From CBDBND01 sp965262665 (GTDB lineage: Bacteria > Pseudomonadota > Alphaproteobacteria > Rhodospirillales > Rhodospirillaceae): 64,000 bases of DNA. The position numbers and the translations under genes are program-made. The stretch covers positions 2,852,001 to 2,916,000 of the forward strand of contig CBDHFR010000004.1 in the NCBI GenBank assembly GCA_965262665.1. Reading direction: 5' to 3'. The notes beneath the pieces were generated by a model. The model saw nothing but the letters and a program-made list of their open reading frames with translations. It did no database searches and had not been told where the DNA came from. Below are positions 50,336 to 60,415 of this stretch, piece by piece. Each line of letters opens with the position of its first letter. The first letter of the stretch is position 1.

Positions 50336-53176
50336 ATGGCCAAGGCGCCGAAAGCCGACCGTCTGATTTTGATCGACGGGTCGGGCTACATTTTCCGAGC
50401 CTACTTCGCCATCCGGGAAGATATGACCCGGTCGGACGGAACCCCGACCAAAGCGGTGTTCGGCTTCTCCACCATGCTGATGAAGCTGATGGACGATCTG
50501 CTCGATGAGACCGAGACGGAACTCATCGCTGTTATTTTCGATGCCGGACGGCAGACATTCCGTAACGACATCTATCCCGAATACAAAGCCAACCGGGACG
50601 CACCGCCGGAAGACCTTGTGCCGCAATTCGATCTGGTCCGTGACGCCACTCGCGCGTTCAATGTGGCCTGTGTGGAGATGAAGGGCTTCGAGGCGGACGA
50701 TCTCATCGCCACCTATGCCCGCATGGGCCGGGAACAAGATCTCAAAGTGACCATTGTCTCAGGCGATAAGGATCTGATGCAGCTGGTCGGCGACGGTATT
50801 GAAATGCTTGATCCCATGAAACAGCGCATGATTGGTCCCGAACAGGTGGTGGAGAAGTTCGGTGTTTTGCCCGAAAAGGTCATCGACGTGCAGGCTTTGG
50901 CCGGTGATTCCATTGACAACGTGCCCGGCGTTCCCGGGATCGGCGTTAAAACAGCCGCCCAATTGTTAGGGGAATACGGCGATTTGGAAACGCTGCTGGC
51001 GCGGGCGGAAGAAATCAAACAACCCAAACGTCGTCAGAACTTGATCGACCATGCAGATTTGGCCCGCATCTCTAAACAACTGGTGACATTGAAAGACGAC
51101 GTGCCGGTGGATGTGCCGCTGGAGGACTTTCGCTGGCAGCCGCCCGTTCCCGATGATCTGTTTGGCTTCCTGATAGAACAGGAATTCAAGCGGCTGATCG
51201 ACAAAGTCGCAACGAAACTGGGCGTCACGCCGCCTGCTGTGGCGTTTAAACGGACGGAAGCAAAGCTGTCGCCAGAATTAGAAACGGCGCTAAGCCCGGC
51301 GCGGCAAGCGGCAGCCATCAAAGACGGCACGTACGAGTTGGTTCAGGACGATAAAGCGTTGGACACTTGGATCGAACGAGCCACTAAGGCAGGCGTGCTC
51401 GCCGTCGACACTGAAACCGACGCTCTGGACGCCTTTCGCGCCAATCTCGTCGGTATTTCACTGTCCGTGAAACCAGCTTCGGGCTGCTACATCCCGGTGG
51501 GTCACACCGGCAGCGGCGAGCAAGGTGATTTGGATTTAGGCGATAGCCCCAAAGCAAAAGACGCCCCAAAACAAATCCCGCTCAAAAAAGTCGTCGCCAA
51601 ACTCAAGCCGCTGCTGGAAAGCCCAGGTATTCTGAAGATCGGGCAGAACATCAAATACGATATGCATGTGTTGCGCCGGGTCGGCATCGACGTCACACCG
51701 GTGGACGACACCATGGTGTTGTCTTACGTACTCGACGGTTCTGGTCATGGACACGGCATGGACGAATTGGCCGAACTGCATTTGGGGCACAACACCATCA
51801 AGTTTTCCGATGTGTGCGGCAAAGGCAAAAACCAGATCACATTTGATCGTGTGCCTTTGGATCAAGCCACCGATTACGCTGCCGAAGATGCAGACATCAC
51901 GTTACGACTGCAAAGAATATTAAAACCGCGACTGGTCGAAGACCGCATGACCACGGTCTATGAGCGGTTGGACCGGCCGTTGATTCCCATATTGGCGGCG
52001 ATGGAAGCAGAGGGCGTCAAAGTCGACGGCAAGGTGCTGAAAAAGATGAGCCAGGACTTCACCGTCCGCGCCGCCGACCTGGAAAGCGAAATCCATAAAA
52101 TGGCCGGGCGGGAGTTCAACGTCGGTTCTCCCAAGCAGTTGGGCGAAATCCTGTTCGATGAAATGGCTTTGCCGGGCGGCAAGAAGACGGGCAAGTCTGG
52201 CGCATGGGCGACGGGTGCCGATGTGCTCGAAGACCTGGCGGCACAGGGCCACGACATGCCGGCGCGGGTGGTAGAATGGCGGCAACTGACCAAGCTCAAA
52301 AGCACTTATACCGATGCGCTGCAGGATCAGATCAACCCGGACACAGGCCGGGTCCATACCACCTACTCACAGACCGTTGCTTCCACCGGGCGTCTTAGTT
52401 CTAACGATCCCAACCTGCAGAACATCCCCATCCGCACGGAGGAAGGCCGCAAAATCCGCACGGCGTTTGTGGCCGACAAAGGCAAGACATTCGTTTCCGC
52501 CGATTACAGCCAGATCGAGCTGCGGTTAGTCGCCCATGTGGCCGACATCAAAGCGCTCAAGGACGCGTTCAGGAACGGAGAAGACATTCACGCGGCCACG
52601 GCGTCGCAGATGTTTGGCGTGCCTATCGACGGCATGGACCCCATGGTCCGCCGCCAGGCCAAGGCCATCAACTTCGGCATCATCTACGGCATTTCCGCCT
52701 TTGGGTTGGCACGGCAATTGTCCATCCCGCGAGGCGAGGCCAAGACGTTTATCGACGCCTATTTCGACAAGTTCCCCGAAATCAAAACCTACATGGACGA
52801 GACCAAGGCGCTGGCGAAGGAACAGGGTTTTGTGACTACACCCTTTGGCCGCCGCTGCATGACTCCGGGCATCGCCCACCGCAATCCCAATGTGCGGAGT
52901 TTTTCCGAACGCGCCGCCATCAATGCGCCGATCCAGGGCGGTGCTGCCGATATTATTAAGCGCGCTATGATCCGCCTGCCCCATGCGTTAGAAAAAGCAA
53001 ACCTATCTGCCAAAATGCTGCTCCAGGTCCACGACGAATTGATCTTTGAAGTGCCTAACAAAGAAGTGGATGACACCACCGCGATCGTCAAACAGGTGAT
53101 GGAAAACGCTGCCCATTTGGATGTGCCGTTGGTGGTGGACGCCGGTGCCGGTGCAACTTGGGCCGAGGCACATTGA
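50336..53176 (+). CDS. polA: DNA polymerase I
   Basis: 946 residues, full length. The 5'-3' exonuclease domain (about 1-290) has LILIDGSGYIFRAYFA, MKGFEADDLIATYA and SGDKDLMQLV. The 3'-5' exonuclease region (about 345-540) retains LAVDTETDALDAFRANLVGI with the D-x-E pair and YAAEDADITLRL, so proofreading is probably active. The polymerase domain (about 560-946) has motif A VSADYSQIELRLVAHV (about 720), motif B RRQAKAINFGIIYGISAFGL (about 770) and motif C LLQVHDELIFEV (about 896). It serves replication (Okazaki fragment processing) and repair. Confidence 0.97.
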   Translation: MAKAPKADRLILIDGSGYIFRAYFAIREDMTRSDGTPTKAVFGFSTMLMKLMDDLLDETETELIAVIFDAGRQTFRNDIYPEYKANRDAPPEDLVPQFDLVRDATRAFNVACVEMKGFEADDLIATYARMGREQDLKVTIVSGDKDLMQLVGDGIEMLDPMKQRMIGPEQVVEKFGVLPEKVIDVQALAGDSIDNVPGVPGIGVKTAAQLLGEYGDLETLLARAEEIKQPKRRQNLIDHADLARISKQLVTLKDDVPVDVPLEDFRWQPPVPDDLFGFLIEQEFKRLIDKVATKLGVTPPAVAFKRTEAKLSPELETALSPARQAAAIKDGTYELVQDDKALDTWIERATKAGVLAVDTETDALDAFRANLVGISLSVKPASGCYIPVGHTGSGEQGDLDLGDSPKAKDAPKQIPLKKVVAKLKPLLESPGILKIGQNIKYDMHVLRRVGIDVTPVDDTMVLSYVLDGSGHGHGMDELAELHLGHNTIKFSDVCGKGKNQITFDRVPLDQATDYAAEDADITLRLQRILKPRLVEDRMTTVYERLDRPLIPILAAMEAEGVKVDGKVLKKMSQDFTVRAADLESEIHKMAGREFNVGSPKQLGEILFDEMALPGGKKTGKSGAWATGADVLEDLAAQGHDMPARVVEWRQLTKLKSTYTDALQDQINPDTGRVHTTYSQTVASTGRLSSNDPNLQNIPIRTEEGRKIRTAFVADKGKTFVSADYSQIELRLVAHVADIKALKDAFRNGEDIHAATASQMFGVPIDGMDPMVRRQAKAINFGIIYGISAFGLARQLSIPRGEAKTFIDAYFDKFPEIKTYMDETKALAKEQGFVTTPFGRRCMTPGIAHRNPNVRSFSERAAINAPIQGGAADIIKRAMIRLPHALEKANLSAKMLLQVHDELIFEVPNKEVDDTTAIVKQVMENAAHLDVPLVVDAGAGATWAEAH

Positions 53177-53183
53177 CGGGCGA

Positions 53184-54698
53184 ATGTTTGTCGCACCCTT
53201 TCTTTTGGCACTCACAACTTCCGTCGCTGCCGCACCGCTGGACTGTTTTTCCGCGGCTGCAGATCCTGAAACGCGACTGGCAGCCTGCGAACAAACGATT
53301 GACGATGCATCCCAACCAGACGCTCTTCGCGCACGGTCCTATTTAGCCCGGGCCGAGATGCGGCGTGGACAACGGGATTTCGCAGGAGCGTTAGCAGACA
53401 TCGATGAGGCGATTGCTCTTGGCGGCGGCGATACGGAGGCGCGGCTGACCCGGGTGCGATTGCTCCGTGGCCTGGGACGCATCGACGAAGCCCTGGATGA
53501 GTTGGACGTTGTCGTCGGCGGCAACCCTGCTTCAATCGAAGCCTATACCGTTCGTGCGGATATCTTTTTCCGCTTGGGCGAAACCGATTTCGCTATGGCG
53601 GACCTGGCCGAGGTCCGGCGCCTCAATCCGAATGACCCTGGTCCCTTTCGGGTTCGGGGCCGGACTTTTCTTCGGGCCGGCGACGCTGCTGCTGCCGTCG
53701 GTGAGTTGGAACAGGCTGTTGCTCTTGATCCCGACGATCGCGTCAGCTTGAGCCTGCTGGGCACGGCACGGCTTCGCGCGGGCCAGCCGGAGGGCGCCAT
53801 TCGGGCGTTCGACGAACTGCTGCGGATGACGCCGGATAATTTGGAAATCCGCTTGATCCGTGCGGCGGCCCTTGGACAGATCAAAGACTTCGATGCTTCC
53901 ATTGCCGACTACACGGTTATCCTCGAAGCGCGCCCCGACGATTTGGAAGCGCGGGAAGCGCGGGGTGTGGCGTATCTATTCAACGATCAACCGCGGGGGG
54001 CGGAAACGGACTTCGATCTCGTTCTCGCGGCCATGCCCGACAACCGACGCGTCAGTCTGTTTCGTGGCAGCGTACGTTTCGCCCAACGGCATTACGCCGG
54101 TGCGCAAGCGGACTTCGATGACGTGCTGTCCAGTTTTCCCAATGATGCGGACACCCGCTTGAATCGCGGACTGGCGCGTCTGGCGCTGGGGCGGCCGGAA
54201 GAAGCCATCGTGGATTTCAGTGTGGCGATGCGTGAACAACCCGACCTCACTTTGGCGCAGCGGCGGCGCGCTCAAGCCTTCGTTTTGGCCGGAGACTTCG
54301 GAGCCGCAGTTGCAGACTTCGACGCTCTAGAAGCACCACGCCCCGCGGATGCAGTGTGGCGGTTCATCGCCGCCAACCGCGCCAACTTATCCGACGCCCA
54401 GGATGTCCTGCGCGCCATGACGAAAGGCATCGACCCGACCGTATGGCCCGGCCCGCTGGTCGATGGCTTGGAGGGTCAGGTAACGGTCGCGACGGTATTG
54501 CAGGAAGCCAATAGAGACGCTGAAACCAGCGCGGCCCGGCGCACGGAAACCCAGTTTGTCTTGGGCCAATTGGCTCTCGCAGACGGACAAACCGCTTTGG
54601 CGCGCGAAAGCTTCGAAGCGGCTTTGGCTGAGGGACTGGCGGACCTCATAGAGTATCAAGGGGCTGTCCTGGAGCTCCGGCGTCTCAACAAGGAATGA
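53184..54698 (+). CDS. Exported tetratricopeptide repeat protein
   Basis: 504 residues from ATG 53184; the open frame before it overlaps the polA end. A short signal peptide (MFVAPFLLALTTSVAAAP) is followed by about ten TPR units with the A/G/P spacing of the family, for example ALADIDEAIALGGGDTEARL, AVGELEQAVALDPDDRVSLS, AIRAFDELLRMTPDNLEIRL and AIVDFSVAMREQPDLTLAQR. Likely a periplasmic scaffold in protein complexes. It is 8 bases after polA, so it may be partly co-transcribed. The specific role is unknown. Confidence 0.85.
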   Translation: MFVAPFLLALTTSVAAAPLDCFSAAADPETRLAACEQTIDDASQPDALRARSYLARAEMRRGQRDFAGALADIDEAIALGGGDTEARLTRVRLLRGLGRIDEALDELDVVVGGNPASIEAYTVRADIFFRLGETDFAMADLAEVRRLNPNDPGPFRVRGRTFLRAGDAAAAVGELEQAVALDPDDRVSLSLLGTARLRAGQPEGAIRAFDELLRMTPDNLEIRLIRAAALGQIKDFDASIADYTVILEARPDDLEAREARGVAYLFNDQPRGAETDFDLVLAAMPDNRRVSLFRGSVRFAQRHYAGAQADFDDVLSSFPNDADTRLNRGLARLALGRPEEAIVDFSVAMREQPDLTLAQRRRAQAFVLAGDFGAAVADFDALEAPRPADAVWRFIAANRANLSDAQDVLRAMTKGIDPTVWPGPLVDGLEGQVTVATVLQEANRDAETSAARRTETQFVLGQLALADGQTALARESFEAALAEGLADLIEYQGAVLELRRLNKE

Positions 54699-54794
54699 GC
54701 AGGCTTTGACCTGAGTCAAAGACGAAACGCCCGACACCGGCCAGATTAAAGGCATGCACAAACAACAGCCGCGCTGCCGCTGAAGGAGGCCGCT

Positions 54795-55262
54795 ATGCTT
54801 GATTCCCGTTGGCATTGGATATGGATTCTAGCCGCCCTGGTGTTCTTTGTCGGGCTGTTCAGCACCTTGCCCGCAGAAGGCGCTCCGAAACCCAATTACG
54901 CTGCCCGGCTAACAGCCAATTTCCATTTGCAACTCCAGGTCAGCGACGTCGACATCCCCGACATGTTGCCCGGCGATTGCCGGGTCACCGGAACTGTCGT
55001 CAGACTGTTCCGCGCTCGCAGCGACACTTTAGATACGGGTGAGCGTATTGAAGTACCTGTGTACTGCACGATGGCGGAAGAGGTAGATGCCGATGACGAC
55101 ATCACCGCCGTCTCCGAACTGCAAGACGCACAATTCATCGAAATGTATGTGAACCCGCTGCCCGAAGTAGGGTTTGAGTTGTCCAAGCAGCAGTTCATGG
55201 TGATCAAAGAGCCGTCCGATCAGCCCCAGTGTGAGACGGAACGGGCTGGGATTATGTGCTGA
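54795..55262 (+). CDS. Exported or membrane-anchored protein of unknown function
   Basis: 155 residues; AAGGAGG lies 7 bases upstream of ATG 54795. An N-terminal hydrophobic helix (WIWILAALVFFVGLFSTLPA) may be a signal anchor or cleaved signal. The mature region (NFHLQLQVSDVDIPDMLPGD, then CRVTGTVVRLFRARSDTLDT and IEVPVYC) is beta-rich and contains four Cys. No family was recognised. Confidence 0.7.
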   Translation: MLDSRWHWIWILAALVFFVGLFSTLPAEGAPKPNYAARLTANFHLQLQVSDVDIPDMLPGDCRVTGTVVRLFRARSDTLDTGERIEVPVYCTMAEEVDADDDITAVSELQDAQFIEMYVNPLPEVGFELSKQQFMVIKEPSDQPQCETERAGIMC

Positions 55263-55291
55263 TGACCAAGTCGTTTAAGCAGCTGCATTCT

Positions 55292-55432
55292 CACTCAGAG
55301 TGATCGCCTGCGCGGCGCAGATATTTGACCATGCAAAACCGGTTGCGTCCGTCGTTGCGTGTTTCATAGCCGATTTCATCAATGTAGGCCCGGATCAGTC
55401 CGATCCCATGCCCGCCAATTTGCTGCTCCGCT
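55292..55432 (-). pseudogene. Anti-sigma factor kinase (RsbW-like), C-terminal fragment
   Basis: The minus-strand frame reads QQIGGHGIGLIRAYIDEIGY, then ETRNDGRNRFCMVKYLRRAG and stops at 55292-55294. G-G-x-G-I-G-L-I-R-x-x-x-D-x-x-x-Y and the late N-R-F strand are the end of HATPase_c_2 kinases that bind sigma factors. The gene is cut at 55432 by the chimeric IS630 element, and its 5' part is not found on the other side, so the insertion was accompanied by a deletion. Confidence 0.7.
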
Positions 55433-55433
55433 A

Positions 55434-56166
55434 GAGCGTTTCCGAGGCTGAATGAATCAATATTTTGTTGTCATGGTCTTGGCGGACTGATTCGATGGCC
55501 GCTTTGGCGGGGCATCGTGGCTGTATCGGAAGACCGGCGTATTCGTTTGGCGAGGAAAGTGGCGTCGGGCATGTCGCGCCGTCAGGCGGCGGCCCCTTGT
55601 TGAGGTGAGCGCAAGCTCGGCGGTGCGGGATGGCGGGCGATATGAAGACGAGGGGACTGTCGCGGTCAAACCACGGCCGTCGCGCCAGCGCCGTCTTGAC
55701 CCTTACGGCGAGGATATCCTGCGCTGGATTAAGGAGACGCCAGACCCGACACTGCAAGAGCTGTCTGAGCGTCTGGACGAAGTTCACCAAGTGATTGCGC
55801 CGACTTCGACGATTAATGACTGGTTCCGCGCGCGCAAGATCAGCTTTAAAAAACCGCCCACGCCAGTGAACAGGAACGCGCGGATGGGCAGGCAGCACGT
55901 GTGGTTTGGCGCCAACGTCAGGCCTGGCTCCTGGCCCATCGAAGCCGCCGGCGCAACCCTGCTGTATCTGCCGCCCTACAGTCCCGACTGCAACCCGATC
56001 GAGATGGCCTTCGCCAAACTCAAGGCGCTCCTGAGAAAGGCCGCCGCCAGAACCGTCGACGACCTGTGGGACGCCATTGCCGACGCCATCGACGCCTTCA
56101 CCTCAACCGAATGCGAAAACTACTTCGCCGCCGCCGGATATGATCGGGACTAAATTGAATCTGCTC
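55434..56166 (+). mobile_element. Chimeric IS630 element (type I left half, type II right half)
   Basis: It begins with the type I left end (GAGCGTTTCCG after TA at 55432-55433) and continues as type I through IKETPDPTLQELSERL to about 55938, then switches at a short shared CCATC to type II: LYLPPYSPDCNPIEMAFAKL and NYFAAAGYDRD, ending with the type II right end before TA at 56167-56168. The first CCY-TGA break of copies A and B is absent here (CCT-TAC). One extra base in the HTH region and an A6 run instead of A7 break the frame, so no active transposase is expected. Confidence 0.85.
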
Positions 56167-56239
56167 TAGGATCTCGACTATTTGAAAGCAACGCGCAATA
56201 CGCGCGAACGTTGCACTTTGTACTGGATATTTCAACCGA

Positions 56240-57751
56240 TCACCCTGTCGCCCAGCCCGGTACCAGGCCAGGCACGATGTCAAACACGGGGACAGCCAAC
56301 AGATAGGACACGGCGACCAGGACCATAATGCTGACAACGTTAAGCCACACACCCGCACGGGCCATTTGTGGAATGGTCACCTGACCGGAGCCGAAGACGA
56401 TGGCATTGGGCGGTGTCGCCGGCGGCAGCATGAACGCACAGCTGGCAGCCAGAGCAGCGGGAATACAGACCAGCAACGGATTCTCGCCGATGGCGATGGC
56501 CGCAGCGGCGAGCAATGGCAGCAGAGTAGCCGTAGTAGCGGTGTTGGATGTCACTTCGGTCAAGAATACGACCACGGTCACCACAGCCACGAGAAGAATG
56601 AGAGTCGGCAAACCGCCCCATGCAGCCATGCCATTACCGATCCAGTCGGACAGGCCTGAGGTACCGGCCGCGCCGGCAAGACTGAGTCCGCCGCCGAACA
56701 GCAAAAGCACACCCCACGGCAAACGGCTGGCCCAGTCCCAATTGAGCACGCCGTCAGCAGGTTTCTCTCTGCTGGGAATGAGAAACAGCGACAAAGCCAC
56801 AATCATGGCGATGCCCGCATCGCTTAAGGTCAACCACGGTAAAAGCGTTGTGAGTACGGGCCGGAACACCCACAGAAAGGCCGCCGCTGCAAAGGCCACC
56901 GCCACCACTCGTTCGCCGTGCGTCATCGGGCCGAGCGAGGCACGGGCATGATCCAAGATGGTGCCAGCTCCTTCGATGTGGGTGTTGGGCATGGGATGGA
57001 GCACACGGGTCAACAGCAACCAGGTTAAAACCAGAAGCACCATACTCAGCGGCAGGCCGATCATCATCCATTGGGCAAAGCCGATGGTGACACCAAAGGT
57101 CTCGTTGAAATAGGCAGCCAAAAGGGCGTTTGGTGGCGTGCCGATGAGCGTGGCCAGACCACCGATGTTAGCCCCGTAAGCAATGGCCAGGACCAGAGCG
57201 ATATTGAAACCGGGCAAGGATTGCTCTTCGCCAGTTTGTTCCTTCAGCAACGCCAACACGGAAAGAGCAATGGGCAACATCATCATAGTGGTCGCGGTAT
57301 TGCTGACCCACATGGACAGCGCAGCCGTCGCTATCATAAAACCACCGACTAAATTCCGGGCTCGGGTTCCGGTTAACGTCAATAGGGATAATGCGATACG
57401 GGTATGCAGGCCCCACCGTTGCATCGCCAAGGCGATCATGAAACCACCCATGAACAGAAAGATCAGCGGATTGGCATAGGGCCGTGCGGCAGCGGCGATG
57501 TCGACCACACCGAGCAACGGAAACAAGGCCAACGGCAGGAGCCCGGTGGCATAGACTGGAATGGCTTCGGTGATCCACCACACTGCCATGAGAACAGCGA
57601 CGGCGGCCGCCCGCCAGCCCGCAGCACTGAGATCGCCGGGTGGCGGTAAAACAAGCAACAGCAAGAACAGACCGACGCCAAGAACAAGTCCGATCCGCTG
57701 ACGCGTCGGACCGGAGGCGGGGTACTTTATGTCAGTGTGGCGGGGCTCCAC
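56240..57751 (-). CDS. DASS/SLC13-family anion symporter
   Basis: 503 residues with about 11-12 membrane segments. The family signatures are seen twice: SNTATTMMMLPIALSVLALL (about residue 152) and TSNTATTATLLPLLAAAAIA (about 400), the S-N-T-A-T repeats that bind sodium and the carboxylate. MAVWWITEAIPVYATGLLPLALFPLLG is the usual N-terminal phrase. Probable sodium-coupled uptake of di- or tricarboxylates. It is followed 22 bases upstream (minus direction) by pckA, and C4 acid uptake next to PEP carboxykinase fits growth on organic acids. Confidence 0.92.
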   Translation of the reverse strand: MEPRHTDIKYPASGPTRQRIGLVLGVGLFLLLLVLPPPGDLSAAGWRAAAVAVLMAVWWITEAIPVYATGLLPLALFPLLGVVDIAAAARPYANPLIFLFMGGFMIALAMQRWGLHTRIALSLLTLTGTRARNLVGGFMIATAALSMWVSNTATTMMMLPIALSVLALLKEQTGEEQSLPGFNIALVLAIAYGANIGGLATLIGTPPNALLAAYFNETFGVTIGFAQWMMIGLPLSMVLLVLTWLLLTRVLHPMPNTHIEGAGTILDHARASLGPMTHGERVVAVAFAAAAFLWVFRPVLTTLLPWLTLSDAGIAMIVALSLFLIPSREKPADGVLNWDWASRLPWGVLLLFGGGLSLAGAAGTSGLSDWIGNGMAAWGGLPTLILLVAVVTVVVFLTEVTSNTATTATLLPLLAAAAIAIGENPLLVCIPAALAASCAFMLPPATPPNAIVFGSGQVTIPQMARAGVWLNVVSIMVLVAVSYLLAVPVFDIVPGLVPGWATG

Positions 57752-57773
57752 GTCCCCTCACGACGGTCCGGGG

Positions 57774-59396
57774 TCAGGCCGCTGCGCGAATGGCGCAAGC
57801 GGCAATGTCTTCATCAACGTGCGCCGCGAATTGCTCGAAGTTGGTTTCGAAACGCTGCGCTACATCCTGAGCCGCTGAATCATAGGCGCCTTGATCTTGC
57901 CAGGTGGATTTGGGTTGCAGCACCTCATCGGGCACGCCAGGACAAGACCCCGGGACCAATAATCCAAAGTTGGGGTCGGTATTGAAATCAACGGTATCGA
58001 GTTTGCCGTCTAAAGCGGCGTTCAGCATCGCGCGTGTATATTTGATCTGCATGCGCTGGCCGACGCCATAGCCGCCACCGGACCAACCCGTGTTGACCAG
58101 CCAGCAGTTTGCGCCGGTTTTCTCCATCTTTTCGCCGAGCAGTTTAGCGTAAACCGTCGGATGACGGGGCATGAACGGTGCGCCGAAGCAGGTCGAGAAC
58201 GCTGCCTGTGGCTCCTTCACCCCCTTCTCAGTGCCGGCCACTTTGGCCGTGTAGCCCGAGAGGAAGTGGTACATGGCCTGTTCCGGCGTCAGTTTTGAAA
58301 TGGGCGGCAGCACGCCAAAGACATCAGCCGTCAGCATGATGATGGTTTTAGGTTGAGGGCCAACGCCTGTTTCAGAGGTGTTGGGAATAAAATCGATGGG
58401 ATAAGAGGCCCGCGTGTTCTCCGTCAGGGAATTGTCGTCAAGATCAAGTGTGCGTCTGACGGGATCCATGGCGACATTTTCCAGGATGGTGCCGAACTGG
58501 CGCGTGGTGGCGTAGATTTCAGGCTCGGCCTCTTCTGACAGGTTGATCACCTTGGCGTAGCAACCGCCTTCAAAATTAAACACGCTGGTGTCGCTCCAGC
58601 CGTGTTCGTCATCACCGATGAGCACTCGTGATGTATCGGCGGACAACGTGGTTTTGCCTGTTCCTGACAGGCCGAAAAAGATGGCAGTTTCGCCGTTCGG
58701 ACCAATGTTGGCGGAACAATGCATGGGTAGCACACCACGGGTGGGCAGAATGTAATTGAGAATGGAAAAAACCGATTTCTTGATTTCGCCGGCGTAAATG
58801 GAACCGCCAATGATGACCAATTTCTTGGAGAAATTCACCACCACAAAGGCTTCGGAATTGGTTCCGTGCACGGCAGGATCGGCGTGACAGGATGGCGCGT
58901 GCAGCACGGTGAACTCCGGTTCGAAGCGCCGAAGCTCTTTGTTGGACGGCTGAATGAACATGTTGCGGGCAAACAGATTGTGCCACGCATTCTCGGTAAC
59001 GATCCGGACCTGTAACCGATTGTCCGTATCAGCCCCGGCGTAACAATCTTGCACAAAAAAATCCTTGGCAGATAGGTGCGCAAGGATCTTTTGATAAATG
59101 GCGTTGAAATGTTCCGGAGTCATAGGCTTGTTGACATTGCCCCAGTCGATGGTGTTTTCGGTTTCCATGTCTTTGACGATGAACTTGTCGTTGGGGGACC
59201 GGCCTGTGTGCTGACCGGTCAGACAAACTAGGGCACCGTCTTTCGATAGTTGCCCTTCTCCGCGCGACACCGCCACTTCCACAAGGGCGGCGGACCCCAA
59301 ATTCCAGTAGACCGTGCCGGCCGGCGTGAGCCCGTTTCTGTCGACACCAAAGGAACTGATTACGTGGCCTGAATTCTGCACGGTGAACGCTCCCAA
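57774..59396 (-). CDS. pckA: Phosphoenolpyruvate carboxykinase (ATP)
   Basis: 540 residues, full length. The kinase-1a P-loop is GLSGTGKTTLSAD (about residues 236-248), kinase-2 RVLIGDDEHGW follows, GGSIYAGEIKKSVFSILNY is the substrate-binding PEPCK signature, and the adenine region is near ENTRASYPIDFIPN. It converts oxaloacetate and ATP to phosphoenolpyruvate for gluconeogenesis. It is divergent from chvI across 272 bases that must carry both promoters. In rhizobia and Agrobacterium the same pckA-chvI-chvG order is known and ChvI affects pckA expression. Confidence 0.97.
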   Translation of the reverse strand: MGAFTVQNSGHVISSFGVDRNGLTPAGTVYWNLGSAALVEVAVSRGEGQLSKDGALVCLTGQHTGRSPNDKFIVKDMETENTIDWGNVNKPMTPEHFNAIYQKILAHLSAKDFFVQDCYAGADTDNRLQVRIVTENAWHNLFARNMFIQPSNKELRRFEPEFTVLHAPSCHADPAVHGTNSEAFVVVNFSKKLVIIGGSIYAGEIKKSVFSILNYILPTRGVLPMHCSANIGPNGETAIFFGLSGTGKTTLSADTSRVLIGDDEHGWSDTSVFNFEGGCYAKVINLSEEAEPEIYATTRQFGTILENVAMDPVRRTLDLDDNSLTENTRASYPIDFIPNTSETGVGPQPKTIIMLTADVFGVLPPISKLTPEQAMYHFLSGYTAKVAGTEKGVKEPQAAFSTCFGAPFMPRHPTVYAKLLGEKMEKTGANCWLVNTGWSGGGYGVGQRMQIKYTRAMLNAALDGKLDTVDFNTDPNFGLLVPGSCPGVPDEVLQPKSTWQDQGAYDSAAQDVAQRFETNFEQFAAHVDEDIAACAIRAAA

Positions 59397-59668
59397 GCAC
59401 CCATATGAAGGAAGGCCAGCCTGGATCGGTTGCCCGCTCCGACCGGCGCATGATTGGCTTTACATACCCCCTCCCCGATGCCGACGCAACCGGCTGAAAA
59501 CAGCTTTCTAAAGGGGTGGTAAGGCGGTGAATTGCGGCGGAAATTGGGCAGAGTCAGGCGCCATTTTTGCCATAAACACGGTATGATATGGCGGCGGTAA
59601 GGCGGACAGGCCGTCATGTCAGGTGAACCCATCACCGGCCGTACCACATTCTTTAGGGGGTAAATACC

Positions 59669-60373
59669 GTGACCCATAAGATTGCTCTCGTCGATGATGA
59701 CCGTAACATCTTGACCTCTGTATCCATGGCTCTTGAGCAAGAAGGATTTGAGGTGGCGACATACCGGGACGGGGCCGAAGCCTTACACGGCCTCGTGGAG
59801 AAACCGGTCGACCTGGCCATTCTGGATATCAAAATGCCACGCATGGATGGAATTGAACTGCTCCAGCGCCTGCAGGACAAAGTTCCGACACCGGTGATCT
59901 TCCTCACTTCAAAAGACGATGAAGTGGATGAGCTGCTCGGCTTGCGCTTGGGCGCCGACGACTACATTAAGAAACCGTTTTCCCAGCGTCTCCTGATCGA
60001 GCGCATCAAGGCAGTGATCCGGCGCATTGAATCCCAGGCCGAAGGAGACGAAGCGGTTTCGGAGTCGGCCATCAAACGGGGCGAGCTCATGCTGGATCCA
60101 GCCCAACACATGTGTCTGTGGAAGGAGAAACAGGTCAGCTTGACTGTGACCGAGTTTCTGATCATTCAAGCCCTCGCCGTGCGACCCGGTCACGTGAAAA
60201 GCCGCGACCAATTGATTGACGCCGCCTACGGCGAGCACATCTATGTAGATGACCGGACCATCGACAGCCATATCAAACGCCTACGCAAAAAATTTCGTGA
60301 CGGGGATGAAGAGTTTGCCAACATCGAGACCCTCTACGGCGTAGGATACAAGTATCGCGAAGCCGCCGCTTGA
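59669..60373 (+). CDS. chvI: Response regulator ChvI (OmpR family)
   Basis: 234 residues from GTG 59669 with TAGGGGG upstream. The receiver domain starts KIALVDDDRNILTSVSMALE (acidic pocket), with phosphorylated Asp in LAILDIKMPRMDG (about residue 52) and KKPFS (conserved Lys about 105). The C-terminal winged helix has VSLTVTEFLIIQALAVRPGH and DDRTIDSHIKRLRKKF. In alphaproteobacteria ChvG-ChvI responds to acid or cell-envelope stress and controls envelope, motility and carbon genes. The kinase chvG follows 42 bases later, and pckA is divergent upstream. Confidence 0.95.
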   Translation: MTHKIALVDDDRNILTSVSMALEQEGFEVATYRDGAEALHGLVEKPVDLAILDIKMPRMDGIELLQRLQDKVPTPVIFLTSKDDEVDELLGLRLGADDYIKKPFSQRLLIERIKAVIRRIESQAEGDEAVSESAIKRGELMLDPAQHMCLWKEKQVSLTVTEFLIIQALAVRPGHVKSRDQLIDAAYGEHIYVDDRTIDSHIKRLRKKFRDGDEEFANIETLYGVGYKYREAAA

Positions 60374-60415
60374 GTGGATGAGGATTTGAGCACGGCGTAA
60401 AGGGGGGCGTCACGC

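Noticed and set aside
59560..59610. TTGCCA and TATGAT as a chvI promoter
   Set aside because: The two boxes are only 9 bases apart, too close for a sigma-70 promoter.
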